From: Hydrogeniiclostridium mannosilyticum
GTDB taxonomy: Bacteria; Bacillota; Clostridia; Oscillospirales; Acutalibacteraceae
Reading direction: 5' to 3'
DNA length: 64,000 nt
Assembly: GCF_003268275.1 (NCBI RefSeq)
Contig: NZ_QLYR01000002.1
Coordinates: 186,001-250,000, forward strand
How positions within the stretch are numbered: the stretch's first letter is position 1; each line of letters starts with the position of its first letter. Below the pieces are notes generated by a model. That model made no database searches. It saw only the letters and a list, made by a program, of their open reading frames with translations, and had not been told where the DNA came from. The position numbers and the translations under genes are program-made. Shown piece after piece: positions 1 through 9,252 of the stretch.

Positions 1-7
1 ATGAGGT

Positions 8-1147
8 TTGGCGGAGAAAAGAGATTATTATGAGGTGATGGGGGTTCCAAAAAATGCCTCGGACGATGAGATCAAAAAGGCGTACCGTAAGCTGGCAAAA
101 AAATACCATCCGGACCTGAACCCCGGCGATAAGGAAGCGGAGGCGCATTTTAAGGAAGTAAACGAGGCTTATGAGGTCTTGTCGGATAAAGAGAAGAAGG
201 CCAGGTACGACCAGTTCGGCCATGCGGGCGTGGACCCTAATTTCGGCGGCGGCGCCGGCGGCAGCCCCTTTACCGGCGACTTTGACTTCGGCGACATCTT
301 CAGCAGCTTCTTTGGCGGCGGCTTCGGCGGTGCGCGCCGTTCCAACCCCAATGCGCCGAGAAGGGGAAACGATGCGGAGGCGGTCGTTAACATCAGCTTT
401 GAAGAGGCTGCCAAGGGCTGCAAGAAAAATATTAGCTACCATAAAATTGAAACCTGCCCGAGCTGCGGCGGCAGTGGGGCGGAAAAGGGCACCAGCGCGT
501 CGTCGTGCCCGCAGTGCGGCGGCACGGGCCAGGTACATGTCAGCCAGCGCACCCCTTTCGGTGTTGTTCAGACCAGCCGCAGCTGTGACCGCTGCGGCGG
601 CACCGGCCGTGTGATTGAGCACCCCTGTAAAACCTGTAACGGCACGGGAAGCACCCGCAAGCAGCGTACCATTGAGGTCAATATTCCCGCCGGCGTGGAT
701 AACGACCAGATTCTGAATGTACGCGGGCAGGGTGATGCCGGCAGAAACGGCGGCCCTGCCGGCGACCTGCAGGTGTATGTCAATGTGCGGCCTCACCCCA
801 TCTTCGAGCGCAAGGGCAACGACATCTGGTGTGAAATGCCCATTACCTTTGTGCAAGCCGCCCTGGGCGCGGAGGTTACCGTGCCGACCATAGACGGGCG
901 GGTATCTTACCAGGTGCGCGAGGGAACGCAGCCTGGCGACGTGTTTAAGTTCAAGGGCAAGGGCATTCCCTACATCAATGGCCGCGGCCGCGGCGACCAA
1001 TATGTCCGGGTTGTGGTGGAGGTTCCCAAGAACCTCTCACAGAAGCAGAAGGATGTGCTGAAGGAATTTGAAGACACGTCGGAGGAAAAGAATTACACCA
1101 AGCGGAAAACCTTTTTTGATAAGATAAAAGCGATGTTCGGCGATTAA
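8..1147 (+). CDS. dnaJ: Chaperone protein DnaJ
   Basis: Hsp40 co-chaperone that delivers unfolded proteins to DnaK and stimulates its ATPase in the cytoplasm. A J-domain fills the first 70 residues with the HPD motif at residues 34-36. It is followed by a Gly/Phe-rich stretch (about 75-115), then four CxxCxGxG zinc-binding repeats (about 145-210) and the C-terminal substrate-binding and dimerisation domains. The length of 379 residues is normal for a full type I DnaJ. The start is a TTG directly after an AGG; the true RBS context is cut off by the window edge. dnaK and grpE would be expected just upstream, outside the window. A terminator follows. Confidence 0.97.
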   Translation: MAEKRDYYEVMGVPKNASDDEIKKAYRKLAKKYHPDLNPGDKEAEAHFKEVNEAYEVLSDKEKKARYDQFGHAGVDPNFGGGAGGSPFTGDFDFGDIFSSFFGGGFGGARRSNPNAPRRGNDAEAVVNISFEEAAKGCKKNISYHKIETCPSCGGSGAEKGTSASSCPQCGGTGQVHVSQRTPFGVVQTSRSCDRCGGTGRVIEHPCKTCNGTGSTRKQRTIEVNIPAGVDNDQILNVRGQGDAGRNGGPAGDLQVYVNVRPHPIFERKGNDIWCEMPITFVQAALGAEVTVPTIDGRVSYQVREGTQPGDVFKFKGKGIPYINGRGRGDQYVRVVVEVPKNLSQKQKDVLKEFEDTSEEKNYTKRKTFFDKIKAMFGD

Positions 1148-1189
1148 TTCGGCGATTAAACCCTGTAAAATAATTGGAACCTTTTTCGG

Positions 1190-1224
1190 GAAAGCCCTGT
1201 ATGATGAATACGGGGCTTTCTTTT
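1190..1224 (+). terminator. Rho-independent terminator after dnaJ
   Basis: GAAAGCCC(T)GTAT pairs with ATAC(G)GGGCTTTC around a short loop and is followed by TTTT. It lies 43 bases after the dnaJ stop and closes the dnaJ transcript. Confidence 0.85.
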
Positions 1225-1324
1225 CGGCTTAAAGGGGAAAGAGACAAGACTTCCCCCCGGCTGCACGGCACACAGAAAATCCTTTCGTACGGCAGCCGTC
1301 ATTTTTAAATTGGGAGGGAATAAA

Positions 1325-1969
1325 ATGAGTCCGATTAAGGGAATGGATGTCTCTCATTACCAGGGCGACATCGACTTTAACAAGGCGAAGGCGGACGGCA
1401 TCGAGTTTGCCATGATTCGTGCGGGCTACGGCTGGAAGGATTGGGAGAACCAGACGGACCGGCAGTATTACAGCAATATGTCCAAAGCCAAGCGGGCCGG
1501 TGTGGCGAGGGGCGCGTACCTGTACAGCTATGCGCTGACACCGGAGGACGCCAAGCTGGAGGCGGATTTTTTCCTGCACTTAATCGGCGGCTACCACCTG
1601 GAGTACCCGGTCGCTTACGATGTGGAAGACGCGTCGCAGGCCAACCTGGGCAAGGAGCGTCTGACAGAGATTGCCGACACATTCCTGACGAGGGTGCAGA
1701 ACGCCGGTTACTATGTGTGCCTGTATACAAATTTGGACTGGATTACGTACCGCTACGACATGAATAAGCTGAAAAAGTTTGACGTGTGGTATGCCCAGTA
1801 CAATGACCGTCCGACCTACAACGGCCAGTTCGGCATGTGGCAGCACACCAGCAAGGGCAAGGTGAATGGCGTCTCGGGAAATGTAGACCTGGATTGGTCG
1901 TATGTCGATTATCCGAGCGTTATGAAGCGTGTCGGGCTGAACGGCTTCCCTAAAAATTGCGGTGCTTAA
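1325..1969 (+). CDS. GH25 lysozyme (muramidase)
   Basis: Glycoside hydrolase family 25 enzyme cutting the MurNAc-GlcNAc bond of peptidoglycan. The N-terminal GMDVSHYQG motif carries the family's first catalytic Asp (residue 8). The central YPVAYDVED segment (about residues 96-102) carries the acidic pair typical of GH25, and the C-terminal NVDLDWS motif is also diagnostic. The protein (214 residues) is a single catalytic domain without signal peptide or cell-wall-binding repeats. I chose ATG 1325 over an upstream TTG at 1310 because GGGAGGG sits at the right distance. Without a signal peptide it resembles a phage endolysin that needs a holin. It lies 1.3 kb before the phage-derived cluster but is separated from it by degV on the other strand, so a link is only inferred. 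Confidence 0.93.
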   Translation: MSPIKGMDVSHYQGDIDFNKAKADGIEFAMIRAGYGWKDWENQTDRQYYSNMSKAKRAGVARGAYLYSYALTPEDAKLEADFFLHLIGGYHLEYPVAYDVEDASQANLGKERLTEIADTFLTRVQNAGYYVCLYTNLDWITYRYDMNKLKKFDVWYAQYNDRPTYNGQFGMWQHTSKGKVNGVSGNVDLDWSYVDYPSVMKRVGLNGFPKNCGA

Positions 1970-1992
1970 GAAATAGGCTGTAGCTAAAGTAA

Positions 1993-2033
1993 AAATCCCG
2001 GTCGAGTCCTTGGACTCAACCGGGATTTTTGCG
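1993..2033. terminator. Bidirectional terminator between lysozyme and degV
   Basis: A long, nearly perfect hairpin (AAATCCCGGTCGAGTCC pairing with GGACTCAACCGGGATTT, two-base loop) has a T-run on the plus side and an A-run on the other. It can end both the lysozyme transcript and the convergent degV transcript. Confidence 0.9.
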
Positions 2034-2071
2034 TTGAAAACGTAAAATATATACCTGGTATGCATAAATAA

Positions 2072-2944
2072 TCAGCGCTCTGTGCCCAGGAAAAACAGGG
2101 CTACCGTGCCGGGGCCGGAGTGCGCGCTGATGACGGGGCCAACATAATGAATAATGACCTTGGGAACCTTCAGCTGCTGCTTAATCTGCCGGGCGATATA
2201 CTCCGCGTCGGCCTGCGCATCGCAGTGGCTGATAAAGACGGTCTGGGTTTCGGGCGCGACAGCGGTTTTGGCCATGTGGCCGACGAGTGCATCGAGCGAG
2301 GCCCTTCTGCCGCGGGCCTTGCCGACATTGATCAGCCTGCCGGCATTGTCAACATGCAGGACGGGCTTAATATGCAGCATGGCGCCGAAAAACGCAGTGG
2401 CGGAAGAGATTCGCCCGCCGCGGCGCAGGTGCTGCAGGTCGTCAACAGTAAACCAGTGGCACAGCTGGAGCTTATTCTGCTCCAGCCACAGGCGGACCTC
2501 GTCAATACTCTTGCCCTTTTCACGTTCTTTGTGGGCGAGGTAGATAAGCAGGCCCTCGCCCAGGGAAGCGCACAGCGAATCCACCACATAGATTTTCCGG
2601 TCGGGATAGCTTTTCGCCAGATCCTCGGCGGCCATTTGGGCCGCGTTGCAGGTGTTGCTGAGCGCAGAGGAGAAGGCGATGCATAGAATATCGCGGCCCG
2701 CCTGCAAAATCGGTTCCATAGCCGCCCGAAAGGCTTCTACATTGACGGCGGAGGTCGTGCAGGGCGTACCGGCTCTTAAAAGCCGGAAAAATTCAGCGAA
2801 GCTGATGTCGCTTCCATCCAGAAGATTGCGGTACTCCTTTCCCGCTATATTGACGGAGAGCGGGAGGACGGTCAGCCCCATCTCCTTCGCCAGCGCATCG
2901 GGGAGGTCGCAGCTGGAGTCTGTTACAATCGTAAAATCAGCCAT
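2072..2944 (-). CDS. DegV family fatty-acid-binding protein
   Basis: DegV/FakB-type protein of 290 residues. The family binds a single fatty acid and can present it to a DAK-type kinase (FakA) for phosphorylation before entry into phospholipid synthesis. The N-terminal TDSSCDLP motif with the fatty-acid-contacting Ser, the central HLRRGGRIS segment and the C-terminal ISHSGPGTVALFF stretch are all characteristic. It is transcribed alone on the minus strand and ends at the shared terminator around 2,010. Which fatty acid it binds cannot be told from the sequence. The 280-310 bases between its start and the phage-derived cluster are AT-rich and hold no gene I can support. Confidence 0.93.
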   Translation of the reverse strand: MADFTIVTDSSCDLPDALAKEMGLTVLPLSVNIAGKEYRNLLDGSDISFAEFFRLLRAGTPCTTSAVNVEAFRAAMEPILQAGRDILCIAFSSALSNTCNAAQMAAEDLAKSYPDRKIYVVDSLCASLGEGLLIYLAHKEREKGKSIDEVRLWLEQNKLQLCHWFTVDDLQHLRRGGRISSATAFFGAMLHIKPVLHVDNAGRLINVGKARGRRASLDALVGHMAKTAVAPETQTVFISHCDAQADAEYIARQIKQQLKVPKVIIHYVGPVISAHSGPGTVALFFLGTER

Positions 2945-3254
2945 ATTTCCTAAGAACCCCTTTCTAATGGTAGCATTGACAAAAAATGCCGGGTGTTATT
3001 CACAGAAGGCATTCTGTTTTTTGTATTTTTTAGCTTTTGATTTGTTTTTATTTTAACAGAATATTACAGGATTGTAAACCAGAACACAAGAATTAGTGAA
3101 TAAAAGCATAGGAGCAAATATTAAAAACAAGGTTGTGAGCACAACGCTGATTTTTATGTGCTTGTAAAGCGCGGATAAAATTATTTTAAAAAAACTTACA
3201 GTATTTTATGTAATTTCCAGCAGTTTGGGCGGGTTATGTGAAGGGGGGAGGCCA

Positions 3255-3650
3255 TTGCAAAAGGAGAGAACAACGGAAAGAAAGGAGGCTGCGGCGAGCG
3301 CTAAGGAGAAAAAAATACCTGTACCGGCCCGGATGACGGTGGATCATGGGCTGCGGCAGCTGGCATTTGGCGACATTTCGGATGCCGTGCGCCTGATCTT
3401 CGGCCCGCCGGGGGAGCCGGAGGAACTGGAGAAAATGAATCTGTTCAATATCTCTGAGATCCGGCGCGGCAAGGACGGCCTGGTGGAGATTAAGCTCTAC
3501 GACCGAATGGAGGCCATGCGCTGCCTGGAGGAACGAAAGGCAAACCGGGAAGAGGTGCTGCCGCTGTACCAGGCGCTGCAGCGAAGCGCCCGCTTCCTGC
3601 CCGCTGAGGGAGCGGCGGAGAAGGGCTCAGACGATGGCGGCAAAGCTTGA
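3255..3650 (+). CDS. Putative terminase small subunit
   Basis: First gene of the phage-derived operon, lying directly upstream of and overlapping the large terminase by 17 bases, the usual place for the DNA-recognition subunit. The C-terminal half (GDISDAVRLIFG, then LFNISEIRRGKDGLVEIKLY) resembles the C-terminal part of small terminase-like proteins in Clostridia. No helix-turn-helix is obvious in the Lys/Glu-rich N-terminus. The TTG at 3255 is preceded by a very strong GGGGGGAGG; an in-frame TTG at 3225 would add 10 residues. Assignment rests mainly on position and weak motif similarity. Confidence 0.6.
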   Translation: MQKERTTERKEAAASAKEKKIPVPARMTVDHGLRQLAFGDISDAVRLIFGPPGEPEELEKMNLFNISEIRRGKDGLVEIKLYDRMEAMRCLEERKANREEVLPLYQALQRSARFLPAEGAAEKGSDDGGKA

Positions 3651-4881
3651 GCGTTTTTCTCAAAAACAGCTGCAAGTGCTGGCTTGGTGGTGTGCGGGCA
3701 GCCCCTGGCAGGACCGCACGGCGATTATTTGCGACGGGGCGGTGCGCAGCGGAAAAACGCTCTGTCTGGGCCTGGGGTTTATCACCTGGGCGTTTTATGC
3801 CTTTGAGGGGCGGGCCTTTGCCGTTTGCGGTAAGACGATCCGTTCCGTCAAACGCAATTTAATTGCCACCCTGCTGCCTGTTTTAGAGGCCAACGGCTTC
3901 CACTGCGCGCTGCACCACAGCGAAAACCGCCTGCATGTCCGCTGTGGGGAACGAAAAAACGACTTTTACCTTTTTGGCGGCCGGGACGAGGGATCCTCGG
4001 CGTTGATTCAAGGCATGACGCTGGCGGGAGTCCTGTTGGACGAGGTTGCCCTGATGCCGCGTTCGTTTGTGGAGCAGGCCCTGGCGCGGTGCTCATTGGA
4101 GGGCAGCCGCTTTTGGTTCAACTGCAACCCGGAGGGGCCGCAGCACTGGTTTTACCAGGAATGGATTCGCAAGGCGGAGGAAAAAAAGGCGCTGCACTTG
4201 CATTTCAGGATGGAGGACAACCCCTCGCTGAGCACAGAGATGCGGCGCCGCTATGAGAGCCTGTACAGCGGGACCTTTTATGAGCGGTTTATTCTGGGCA
4301 GCTGGACGGCCGCACAGGGCCTGGTCTATCCCTTTATGGACGCGGGAATATTTACAGACCCGCCGGAGAACTGCCGGGCCTACCGGGTTTCGTGCGATTA
4401 CGGCACAGCAAATCCATGCTCTATCGGCCTATGGGGCCTGAGTGAAAATACTTGGTACCGCATCGACGAATACTATTTCGATTCCCGCCGGGAGGGGTAC
4501 CAAAAGACGGATGAGGAGCACTACCGTGCGCTGGAGGCGCTCTGCGGACAACATGAGGTGGAATGGGTGGTGGTGGACCCCTCCGCCGCAAGCTTTATCC
4601 AGACCATCCGGCGGCATGGGCGGTTTGTGGTGATTCCCGCGGTCAACGATGTGATGGACGGGATTCGCCGCGTCAGCGTCGTGTTGAAGGAGGGGCGCGT
4701 GCGTATTTGCAGGGGCTGCCGGGATGCGGTGCGCGAGTTTGGCCTTTACCGCTGGAACGACAGCCGCGCCGCCGACACGCCTAAAAAGGAGAACGACCAT
4801 GCGATGGACGACATTCGGTATTTTGTGGCCCAGCTTGAGGAAGAAGAGGACTTTTGGGCGACAGCCGCGGTAAGGAGGTGA
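3634..4881 (+). CDS. terL: Phage terminase large subunit
   Basis: ATPase-nuclease motor that packages DNA into the capsid through the portal. The Walker A motif GAVRSGKT is at residues 35-42 and the hydrophobic Walker B strand ending in DE at about 136-137. The RNase H-like nuclease acidic residues are at about 254 (CDYG), 314 (VVDPS) and 391 (AMDD). At 415 residues it is full length and every catalytic motif looks intact, so packaging activity is plausible although the cluster is otherwise incomplete. It starts inside the preceding gene and ends 4 bases before the portal gene, so the genes are likely translationally coupled. Confidence 0.95.
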   Translation: MAAKLERFSQKQLQVLAWWCAGSPWQDRTAIICDGAVRSGKTLCLGLGFITWAFYAFEGRAFAVCGKTIRSVKRNLIATLLPVLEANGFHCALHHSENRLHVRCGERKNDFYLFGGRDEGSSALIQGMTLAGVLLDEVALMPRSFVEQALARCSLEGSRFWFNCNPEGPQHWFYQEWIRKAEEKKALHLHFRMEDNPSLSTEMRRRYESLYSGTFYERFILGSWTAAQGLVYPFMDAGIFTDPPENCRAYRVSCDYGTANPCSIGLWGLSENTWYRIDEYYFDSRREGYQKTDEEHYRALEALCGQHEVEWVVVDPSAASFIQTIRRHGRFVVIPAVNDVMDGIRRVSVVLKEGRVRICRGCRDAVREFGLYRWNDSRAADTPKKENDHAMDDIRYFVAQLEEEEDFWATAAVRR

Positions 4882-4885
4882 GAAC

Positions 4886-6049
4886 ATGAAGAACAAATTT
4901 TTTGGAAAAAGGAGAAAAACGCAGGAAGATTCGGGCCGTGACAGCCCTTCCCTGGCGGTGCAGACGCGTTCGCCGGGCGGCTATGGGCTGCTGCCTTTCC
5001 AAGAAAATTACCTGCCGCAGTCCAGCGGCGAGCTGAGGCTTTACCGTGCGCTGCGCGAGGGGGTACCGATTATCGATGCGGCGATTGGCAAGCTGCTGCG
5101 CCTGGTAGGCAGCTTTCAGGTGTGCTGCGGCAATCCCGCTGCCGGGCGGGCGTTGGCGGATTTCCTGCGCAATGTGCCGGTCAACTACGGCGGGTGTGGA
5201 ATACAGGCCTTTCTCACGGCCTACTTTGCTCAGCTGCTGACCTATGGCAATGCTGTGGGGGAGATGGTGCTGAATAGCGCGGGGGAAATCGGCGCGCTCT
5301 ACAACGCCGCGCTGGAGGATGTGGAGTTCAAGGCGTTGTCGCCGCTGAAAATGCAGGTGTGCAGGCGGGAGCAGGGCCAGAGCATTCCGGTGGATTATCC
5401 GGAGCTGGTTGTGACTACCGCGCTGAACCCGGAGCCGGGGAGCCTGAAAGGAACCTCCCTGCTGCATGGCCTGCCGTTTGTCAGCGCTATTTTGCTCCAA
5501 ATTTACCAGACCATCGGGCTGAACTGGGAACGGGCCGGCAATGTGCGCTTTGCGGTGACCTACCGCCCCTCGGGCGACGGCGACCGCGCGCTTGCCAAGG
5601 AACGGGCCAAACAAATTGCCGCCGAGTGGAGCAAGGCCATGGCGAAGGGCAGCATCAGCGATTTTGTTACGGTGGGGGATGTCAGCATCCGGGCCATCGG
5701 CGCGGATAACCAGGTGATGGACAGCGACATCCCGGTGCGCCAATTGCTGGAGCAGATTGTGGCAAAGCTGGGGCTGCCGCCGTTTCTGCTGGGGCTTTCC
5801 TGGTCCTCAACCGAGCGGATGTCAAGCCAGCAGGCGGATATTTTAACCAGTGAGCTGGAGGCCTACCGGCGGCTGCTCAACCCGATGCTGGAACAAATTT
5901 GCTCGGTTTGGCTGAGACTGAAGGGCTGGGATACGGAATTTCGAGTGGAATGGGAGGACATCACGATGCAGGATGAGACGGAGTCCGCCAATGCACGGCT
6001 GCTCAATGCGCGTGCGGCGGAAATCGAGGCACGTTTGAAGGGGAGGTGA
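4886..6049 (+). CDS. Phage portal protein
   Basis: Dodecameric ring protein at the capsid vertex through which DNA passes. It is a 387-residue protein between large terminase and protease, the standard portal position. It has the family's architecture: a basic N-terminus, a central GNAVGEMVLN region, a GLPPFLLGLS segment at about residue 295 and an SSQQADILTSELEAYRR helix. The ATG follows AAGGAGG at a good distance. Somewhat shorter than many portals of tailed phages but with no visible disruption. Confidence 0.9.
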   Translation: MKNKFFGKRRKTQEDSGRDSPSLAVQTRSPGGYGLLPFQENYLPQSSGELRLYRALREGVPIIDAAIGKLLRLVGSFQVCCGNPAAGRALADFLRNVPVNYGGCGIQAFLTAYFAQLLTYGNAVGEMVLNSAGEIGALYNAALEDVEFKALSPLKMQVCRREQGQSIPVDYPELVVTTALNPEPGSLKGTSLLHGLPFVSAILLQIYQTIGLNWERAGNVRFAVTYRPSGDGDRALAKERAKQIAAEWSKAMAKGSISDFVTVGDVSIRAIGADNQVMDSDIPVRQLLEQIVAKLGLPPFLLGLSWSSTERMSSQQADILTSELEAYRRLLNPMLEQICSVWLRLKGWDTEFRVEWEDITMQDETESANARLLNARAAEIEARLKGR

Positions 6050-6054
6050 AGGCC

Positions 6055-7065
6055 ATGGATGAAATGATTCAACAGCCTCAAGAGGGCCCGGCGGAAAACA
6101 GCTGCCCATCGCCGGAGGAGCTGGCAGGCATTAACGCCTATACCCGGCGCGAATTTAAGGCCGAGGAGCTGTATGTGTTTAGTGTGGTGCTCTGTGATAA
6201 TGAGATCGACCGCGACCTGGAGCGGTTCAGCATCCCGGCACTGGAAAAGATGGCCGGTTTGTTTTGCGGCAAGACGGGAATTTATAACCACAGCATGGAC
6301 GCCAATACACAAAGCGCACGGATTTTCCGGTGTGAGACGGAACAGGTGCCAGGCCGCAGCACGGAGTGCGGAGAACCCTACACCCGTCTGGTGGCGCGCG
6401 CTTATCTGCCGCGCGGCGGGAAAAACGAGAGCCTGATCCTCGACCTGGAAAGCGGAATGAAAAAAGAGGTCAGCGTGGGCTGTAGCATGGGGCATGCAGT
6501 CTGCTCGATATGTGGGGCGGACCGGCGCACAGAGCCCTGCGGGCATGTACCGGGTGAGCGGTACGGCGGCACGCGTTGCTGTACGGTTCTGGAGGATCCG
6601 CTCGATGCCTATGAATGGTCCTTTGTAGCGGTGCCCGCCCAGCGGGAGGCCGGGGTCATTAAAAGCTATGAGGAGCATTTGGAGCAAGGCGGGGACCATG
6701 CCCGCAAGGTGTGGAAGACACAGCGGGAGGCGGTTCCCGGCGGCTGGCAGGGCCAACCGCCGGAAGGTTGGCCGCCCGTGCTGCTGGAAAGAGTAAAGGG
6801 GCTGGAGCAGGCCGCCGAATGGGGGCGTATTTGGAGGCAGGAGCTGGCCGCGCGGGTGAAAAAAATGGGCCGCCTGGCGTTACCGGAGCTGGAGGCCAGC
6901 GTATTGGAGAGCTTGGTGGAGTCCGCGGGAGTCGGGGAGCTCAGGGCGTTGGAAAAGGCCTTTACCAGGCGGGCCGAAAAGGATTTTCCGCTTTTTCCGC
7001 AGCTGGCCGTCCCGGAAGCGGCGACATGCAGGGAGCAGGAGCAGAACAGGACCTATCAAATTTAA
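6055..7065 (+). CDS. Prohead protease/scaffold-like protein
   Basis: Located between portal and capsid genes, where caudoviral head-maturation proteases or scaffolds are found. The N-terminal two thirds resemble phage protease-type domains (segments such as YVFSVVLCDNEIDRDLERF and KKEVSVGCSM). In the middle it has several Cys/His pairs (CSICGADRRTEPCGH) that could bind zinc. The C-terminal about 120 residues are Glu/Arg-rich and probably helical, as in a scaffolding tail. ATG 6055 was chosen because GGGGAGG lies 8 bases upstream; GTG 6046 lies inside that RBS. The catalytic residues could not be assigned with certainty. Confidence 0.65.
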   Translation: MDEMIQQPQEGPAENSCPSPEELAGINAYTRREFKAEELYVFSVVLCDNEIDRDLERFSIPALEKMAGLFCGKTGIYNHSMDANTQSARIFRCETEQVPGRSTECGEPYTRLVARAYLPRGGKNESLILDLESGMKKEVSVGCSMGHAVCSICGADRRTEPCGHVPGERYGGTRCCTVLEDPLDAYEWSFVAVPAQREAGVIKSYEEHLEQGGDHARKVWKTQREAVPGGWQGQPPEGWPPVLLERVKGLEQAAEWGRIWRQELAARVKKMGRLALPELEASVLESLVESAGVGELRALEKAFTRRAEKDFPLFPQLAVPEAATCREQEQNRTYQI

Positions 7066-7091
7066 GGCATTGTGAAAGAGGAGGAGTAAAA

Positions 7092-7433
7092 ATGGAAATA
7101 TCTTTGCAGGGATACCGGGAAAATGTAGCGACCTTTGAGGCTGATGAAACCGTGAGGCCTGGAAATCTGGTTAAACTGACGGAAAATGGCAAGGTGGGCC
7201 CCTGTGCGGAGGGCGACCTTTTCATCGGCGCAGCGGTTTCTGTGCGCGGCGGCTGTGCGGCGGTGCAGCTTGCGGGGTATTGCAGGCTTGCCTATGAGGG
7301 AACACAGCCGGCTTTGGGCTGGCAGACGCTGTCGGCCAAGGGCGCGGCGGCCGTGAAGGCGGATGCGGCGGGCCGCCTGTGTCTAGTGACGGATGTGGAT
7401 GCCACGGCAAAGGTTGCAGGAATGATCCTTTAA
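7092..7433 (+). CDS. Putative capsid decoration/stabilisation protein
   Basis: A 113-residue protein just before the major capsid gene. Its sequence (PGNLVKLTENGKV, a Gly-rich middle and a C-terminal DATAKVAGMIL) looks like the small beta-rich head decoration proteins found in this position in many phages (DUF2190-like), which cement capsomers. ATG 7092 has GAGGAGG a few bases upstream. A longer ORF reading through from 6711 in the same frame is not needed, because it would overlap the protease gene in a different frame. The 130 bases after it hold a GC-rich palindromic stretch but no gene. Confidence 0.6.
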   Translation: MEISLQGYRENVATFEADETVRPGNLVKLTENGKVGPCAEGDLFIGAAVSVRGGCAAVQLAGYCRLAYEGTQPALGWQTLSAKGAAAVKADAAGRLCLVTDVDATAKVAGMIL

Positions 7434-7566
7434 GGAACACAGTACCGGGCAAACGAGGGCGGCGCCCGGCGCCGGCAAGGAGCCGGTGCTCCGCCGTTGT
7501 CAAAAGGCAAAGCTGTTTAACAATAAGTAATATTTAAATAATAAATTACATATAGGAGGAATTATC

Positions 7567-8601
7567 ATGTCCAATTATGAAAAAATTCACCTGGAAAAAG
7601 GCATGTACGGCGTAAGCGGCAAAAGCTTTACGCAGCTGCTGGAGGAGCTGGACCCCTCTGATGCATACCAGGGCACTGCCCTGGAGGGGCTGGACGCATA
7701 CCAGCGCCAGCTGAAACGCTTTGATATCAGGGTGGGCGGCGCGGACTCCAGCCGGGTGGAAAAGTTCTTCCAGACAGCCGACAGCGCGGCGCTTTTCCCC
7801 GAATATGTCAGCCGTGCGGTGCGTCAGGGGATGGAGCAGGAGGATGTTTTGCCCGCAATCGTCGCTGCAGTGACCAATATCGATGCCATGGATTACCGTA
7901 CCATCACCTCGGACCTGAGCGCGGATGAGAAATCGCTCAAGCCGGTGCTGGAGGGGGCCGTCATTCCGCAAACGACCATTAGCACCAAGGAAAGCCTCGT
8001 GCGCCTGCACAAGCGCGGGCGCATGCTGGTTTCCAGCTATGAGGCGCTGCGCTTTCAGCGCCTGGACCTGTTTACGGTTACACTGCGGCAGATTGGCGCA
8101 TACATTTCGCGTGCGCAGCTCAACGATGCGGTCGAGGTGCTGCTCAGCGGCGACGACGGAAAAAGCCCTGCGGGAACCGTTGCCGCTGCCGGGACCGGCG
8201 TTACTTATGAGGATATCGTCTCCCTGTGGGGGGCGCTCGCGCCCTACCGCCTCAATACGCTGCTGGCTTCCACAAATACCATGAAGGACCTGCTTAAAAT
8301 CACGGAGTTCAAAGACGCCCAGGCGGGCTTGAATTTCCAGGGCACCGGGCGGATGATTACCCCGCTCGGCGCAACCCTGCTGCATATCCCGGCGCTGCCG
8401 GATCATAAGATCATCGGGCTGGACAAGACCTGCGCCCTGGAGATGGTGCAGGCCGGCGGCGTGCTGACCGACTATGACCGCCTGATCGACCGCCAGCTAG
8501 AGCGCGCTTCCATCACGACAATAGCCGGGTTCTCCAGGATTTTTGAGGATTCCTGCAAAGCGCTGACTTACCAGGGGGCGGCTCAAAATGCTAAGGGCTG
8601 A
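7567..8601 (+). CDS. Phage major capsid protein
   Basis: Main shell protein, 344 residues, preceded by the strongest RBS of the cluster (TATAGGAGG), which fits a product needed in the highest copy number. It has the family's shape: N-terminal helical arm, a long alpha/beta core with segments such as VLPAIVAAVTNIDAMDYRTI and LNTLLASTNTMKDLLKITEF, and a short C-terminal tail. It follows the protease and decoration genes as in PBSX/Xkd-type phages. Its 3' end overlaps the next gene by 14 bases. Confidence 0.88.
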   Translation: MSNYEKIHLEKGMYGVSGKSFTQLLEELDPSDAYQGTALEGLDAYQRQLKRFDIRVGGADSSRVEKFFQTADSAALFPEYVSRAVRQGMEQEDVLPAIVAAVTNIDAMDYRTITSDLSADEKSLKPVLEGAVIPQTTISTKESLVRLHKRGRMLVSSYEALRFQRLDLFTVTLRQIGAYISRAQLNDAVEVLLSGDDGKSPAGTVAAAGTGVTYEDIVSLWGALAPYRLNTLLASTNTMKDLLKITEFKDAQAGLNFQGTGRMITPLGATLLHIPALPDHKIIGLDKTCALEMVQAGGVLTDYDRLIDRQLERASITTIAGFSRIFEDSCKALTYQGAAQNAKG

Positions 8602-8953
8602 CGATGTTATGGAGCGGTTCGAGCTTCTGGCTGAGCTGACGCCCGAGGAAGCGGAGCGCTACCGTGTGCTGTGTGCGGACGCGGCGCTGCATGTTAAAAA
8701 TATGCTGCAGCACGAGGCGCCCGAAGAGGCGGACCGGCTGTTTTGCTTTGCCGCAGCCGCGCTGGCGGCATACCGGAAGGCGCTGGCGGACAGCGGCGCA
8801 GGCGAGGAGGCCTTCTCTGCCGGGGATCTCAAGGTCACCCGCAGAAAGGCAGAGCTGCAAAACGCCCGCGCCCTGTGGGAGGACTCCGTGACGGCGCTGG
8901 AGCCCTGGCTGCGGGATAAAGGCTTTGAAATGCGGAGCGTGAGGTACCAATGA
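8588..8953 (+). CDS. Putative head-tail connector protein
   Basis: Small (121 residues), largely helical, Ala/Glu-rich protein directly after the capsid gene, where head-completion or adaptor proteins sit (XkdH-like position). The ATG lies inside the end of the capsid gene, and its stop overlaps the next start as ATGA, so translation is coupled. Function is inferred from position; no specific motif was recognised. Confidence 0.6.
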   Translation: MLRADDVMERFELLAELTPEEAERYRVLCADAALHVKNMLQHEAPEEADRLFCFAAAALAAYRKALADSGAGEEAFSAGDLKVTRRKAELQNARALWEDSVTALEPWLRDKGFEMRSVRYQ

Positions 8954-9252
8954 CCAGGCGCGGACAAATTGAATACTCCATGCGGCGGTACGGTGTGCCG
9001 CTGTGTGTTGAGGGCACGCAGGGAGTGGGCTTTCTGCGGGCGCTGAACACAAAAAGCGGGCAGGAGCCGGAGGAGTACTGGTGCGCGGTGCAGGCCGGGC
9101 TTGGCCTGCGGGAGGGCGCCTTGGTGGAGTGCCGCGGCCGCCGCTACCAGGTGGTGCGTTGGGAGCGGATGTGGATGGGGCGCGAGGAGCTATATGATTG
9201 GGCGATTTTGCACCGGACGGAGGGTGCGCTGAACAGGGAGGGGATTATTTGA
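8950..9252 (+). CDS. Putative head-closure/minor structural protein
   Basis: 100-residue protein starting at the ATGA overlap with the upstream gene. The middle (EGALVECRGRRYQVVRWERMW) resembles the beta-barrel part of phage head-closure proteins, and the context (second gene after the capsid) supports this. Its stop overlaps the TTG start of the next small gene. Confidence 0.55.
   Translation: MTRRGQIEYSMRRYGVPLCVEGTQGVGFLRALNTKSGQEPEEYWCAVQAGLGLREGALVECRGRRYQVVRWERMWMGREELYDWAILHRTEGALNREGII

Noticed and set aside
4781-5743. Long antisense frame of 320 codons across portal and terminase genes
   Set aside because: It is the shadow of a GC-rich gene on the opposite strand; no RBS, no recognisable domain and composition typical of a mirrored frame.
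7546-8406. 286-codon minus-strand frame opposite the capsid gene
   Set aside because: Fully antisense to a well-supported capsid gene and without any family signature.
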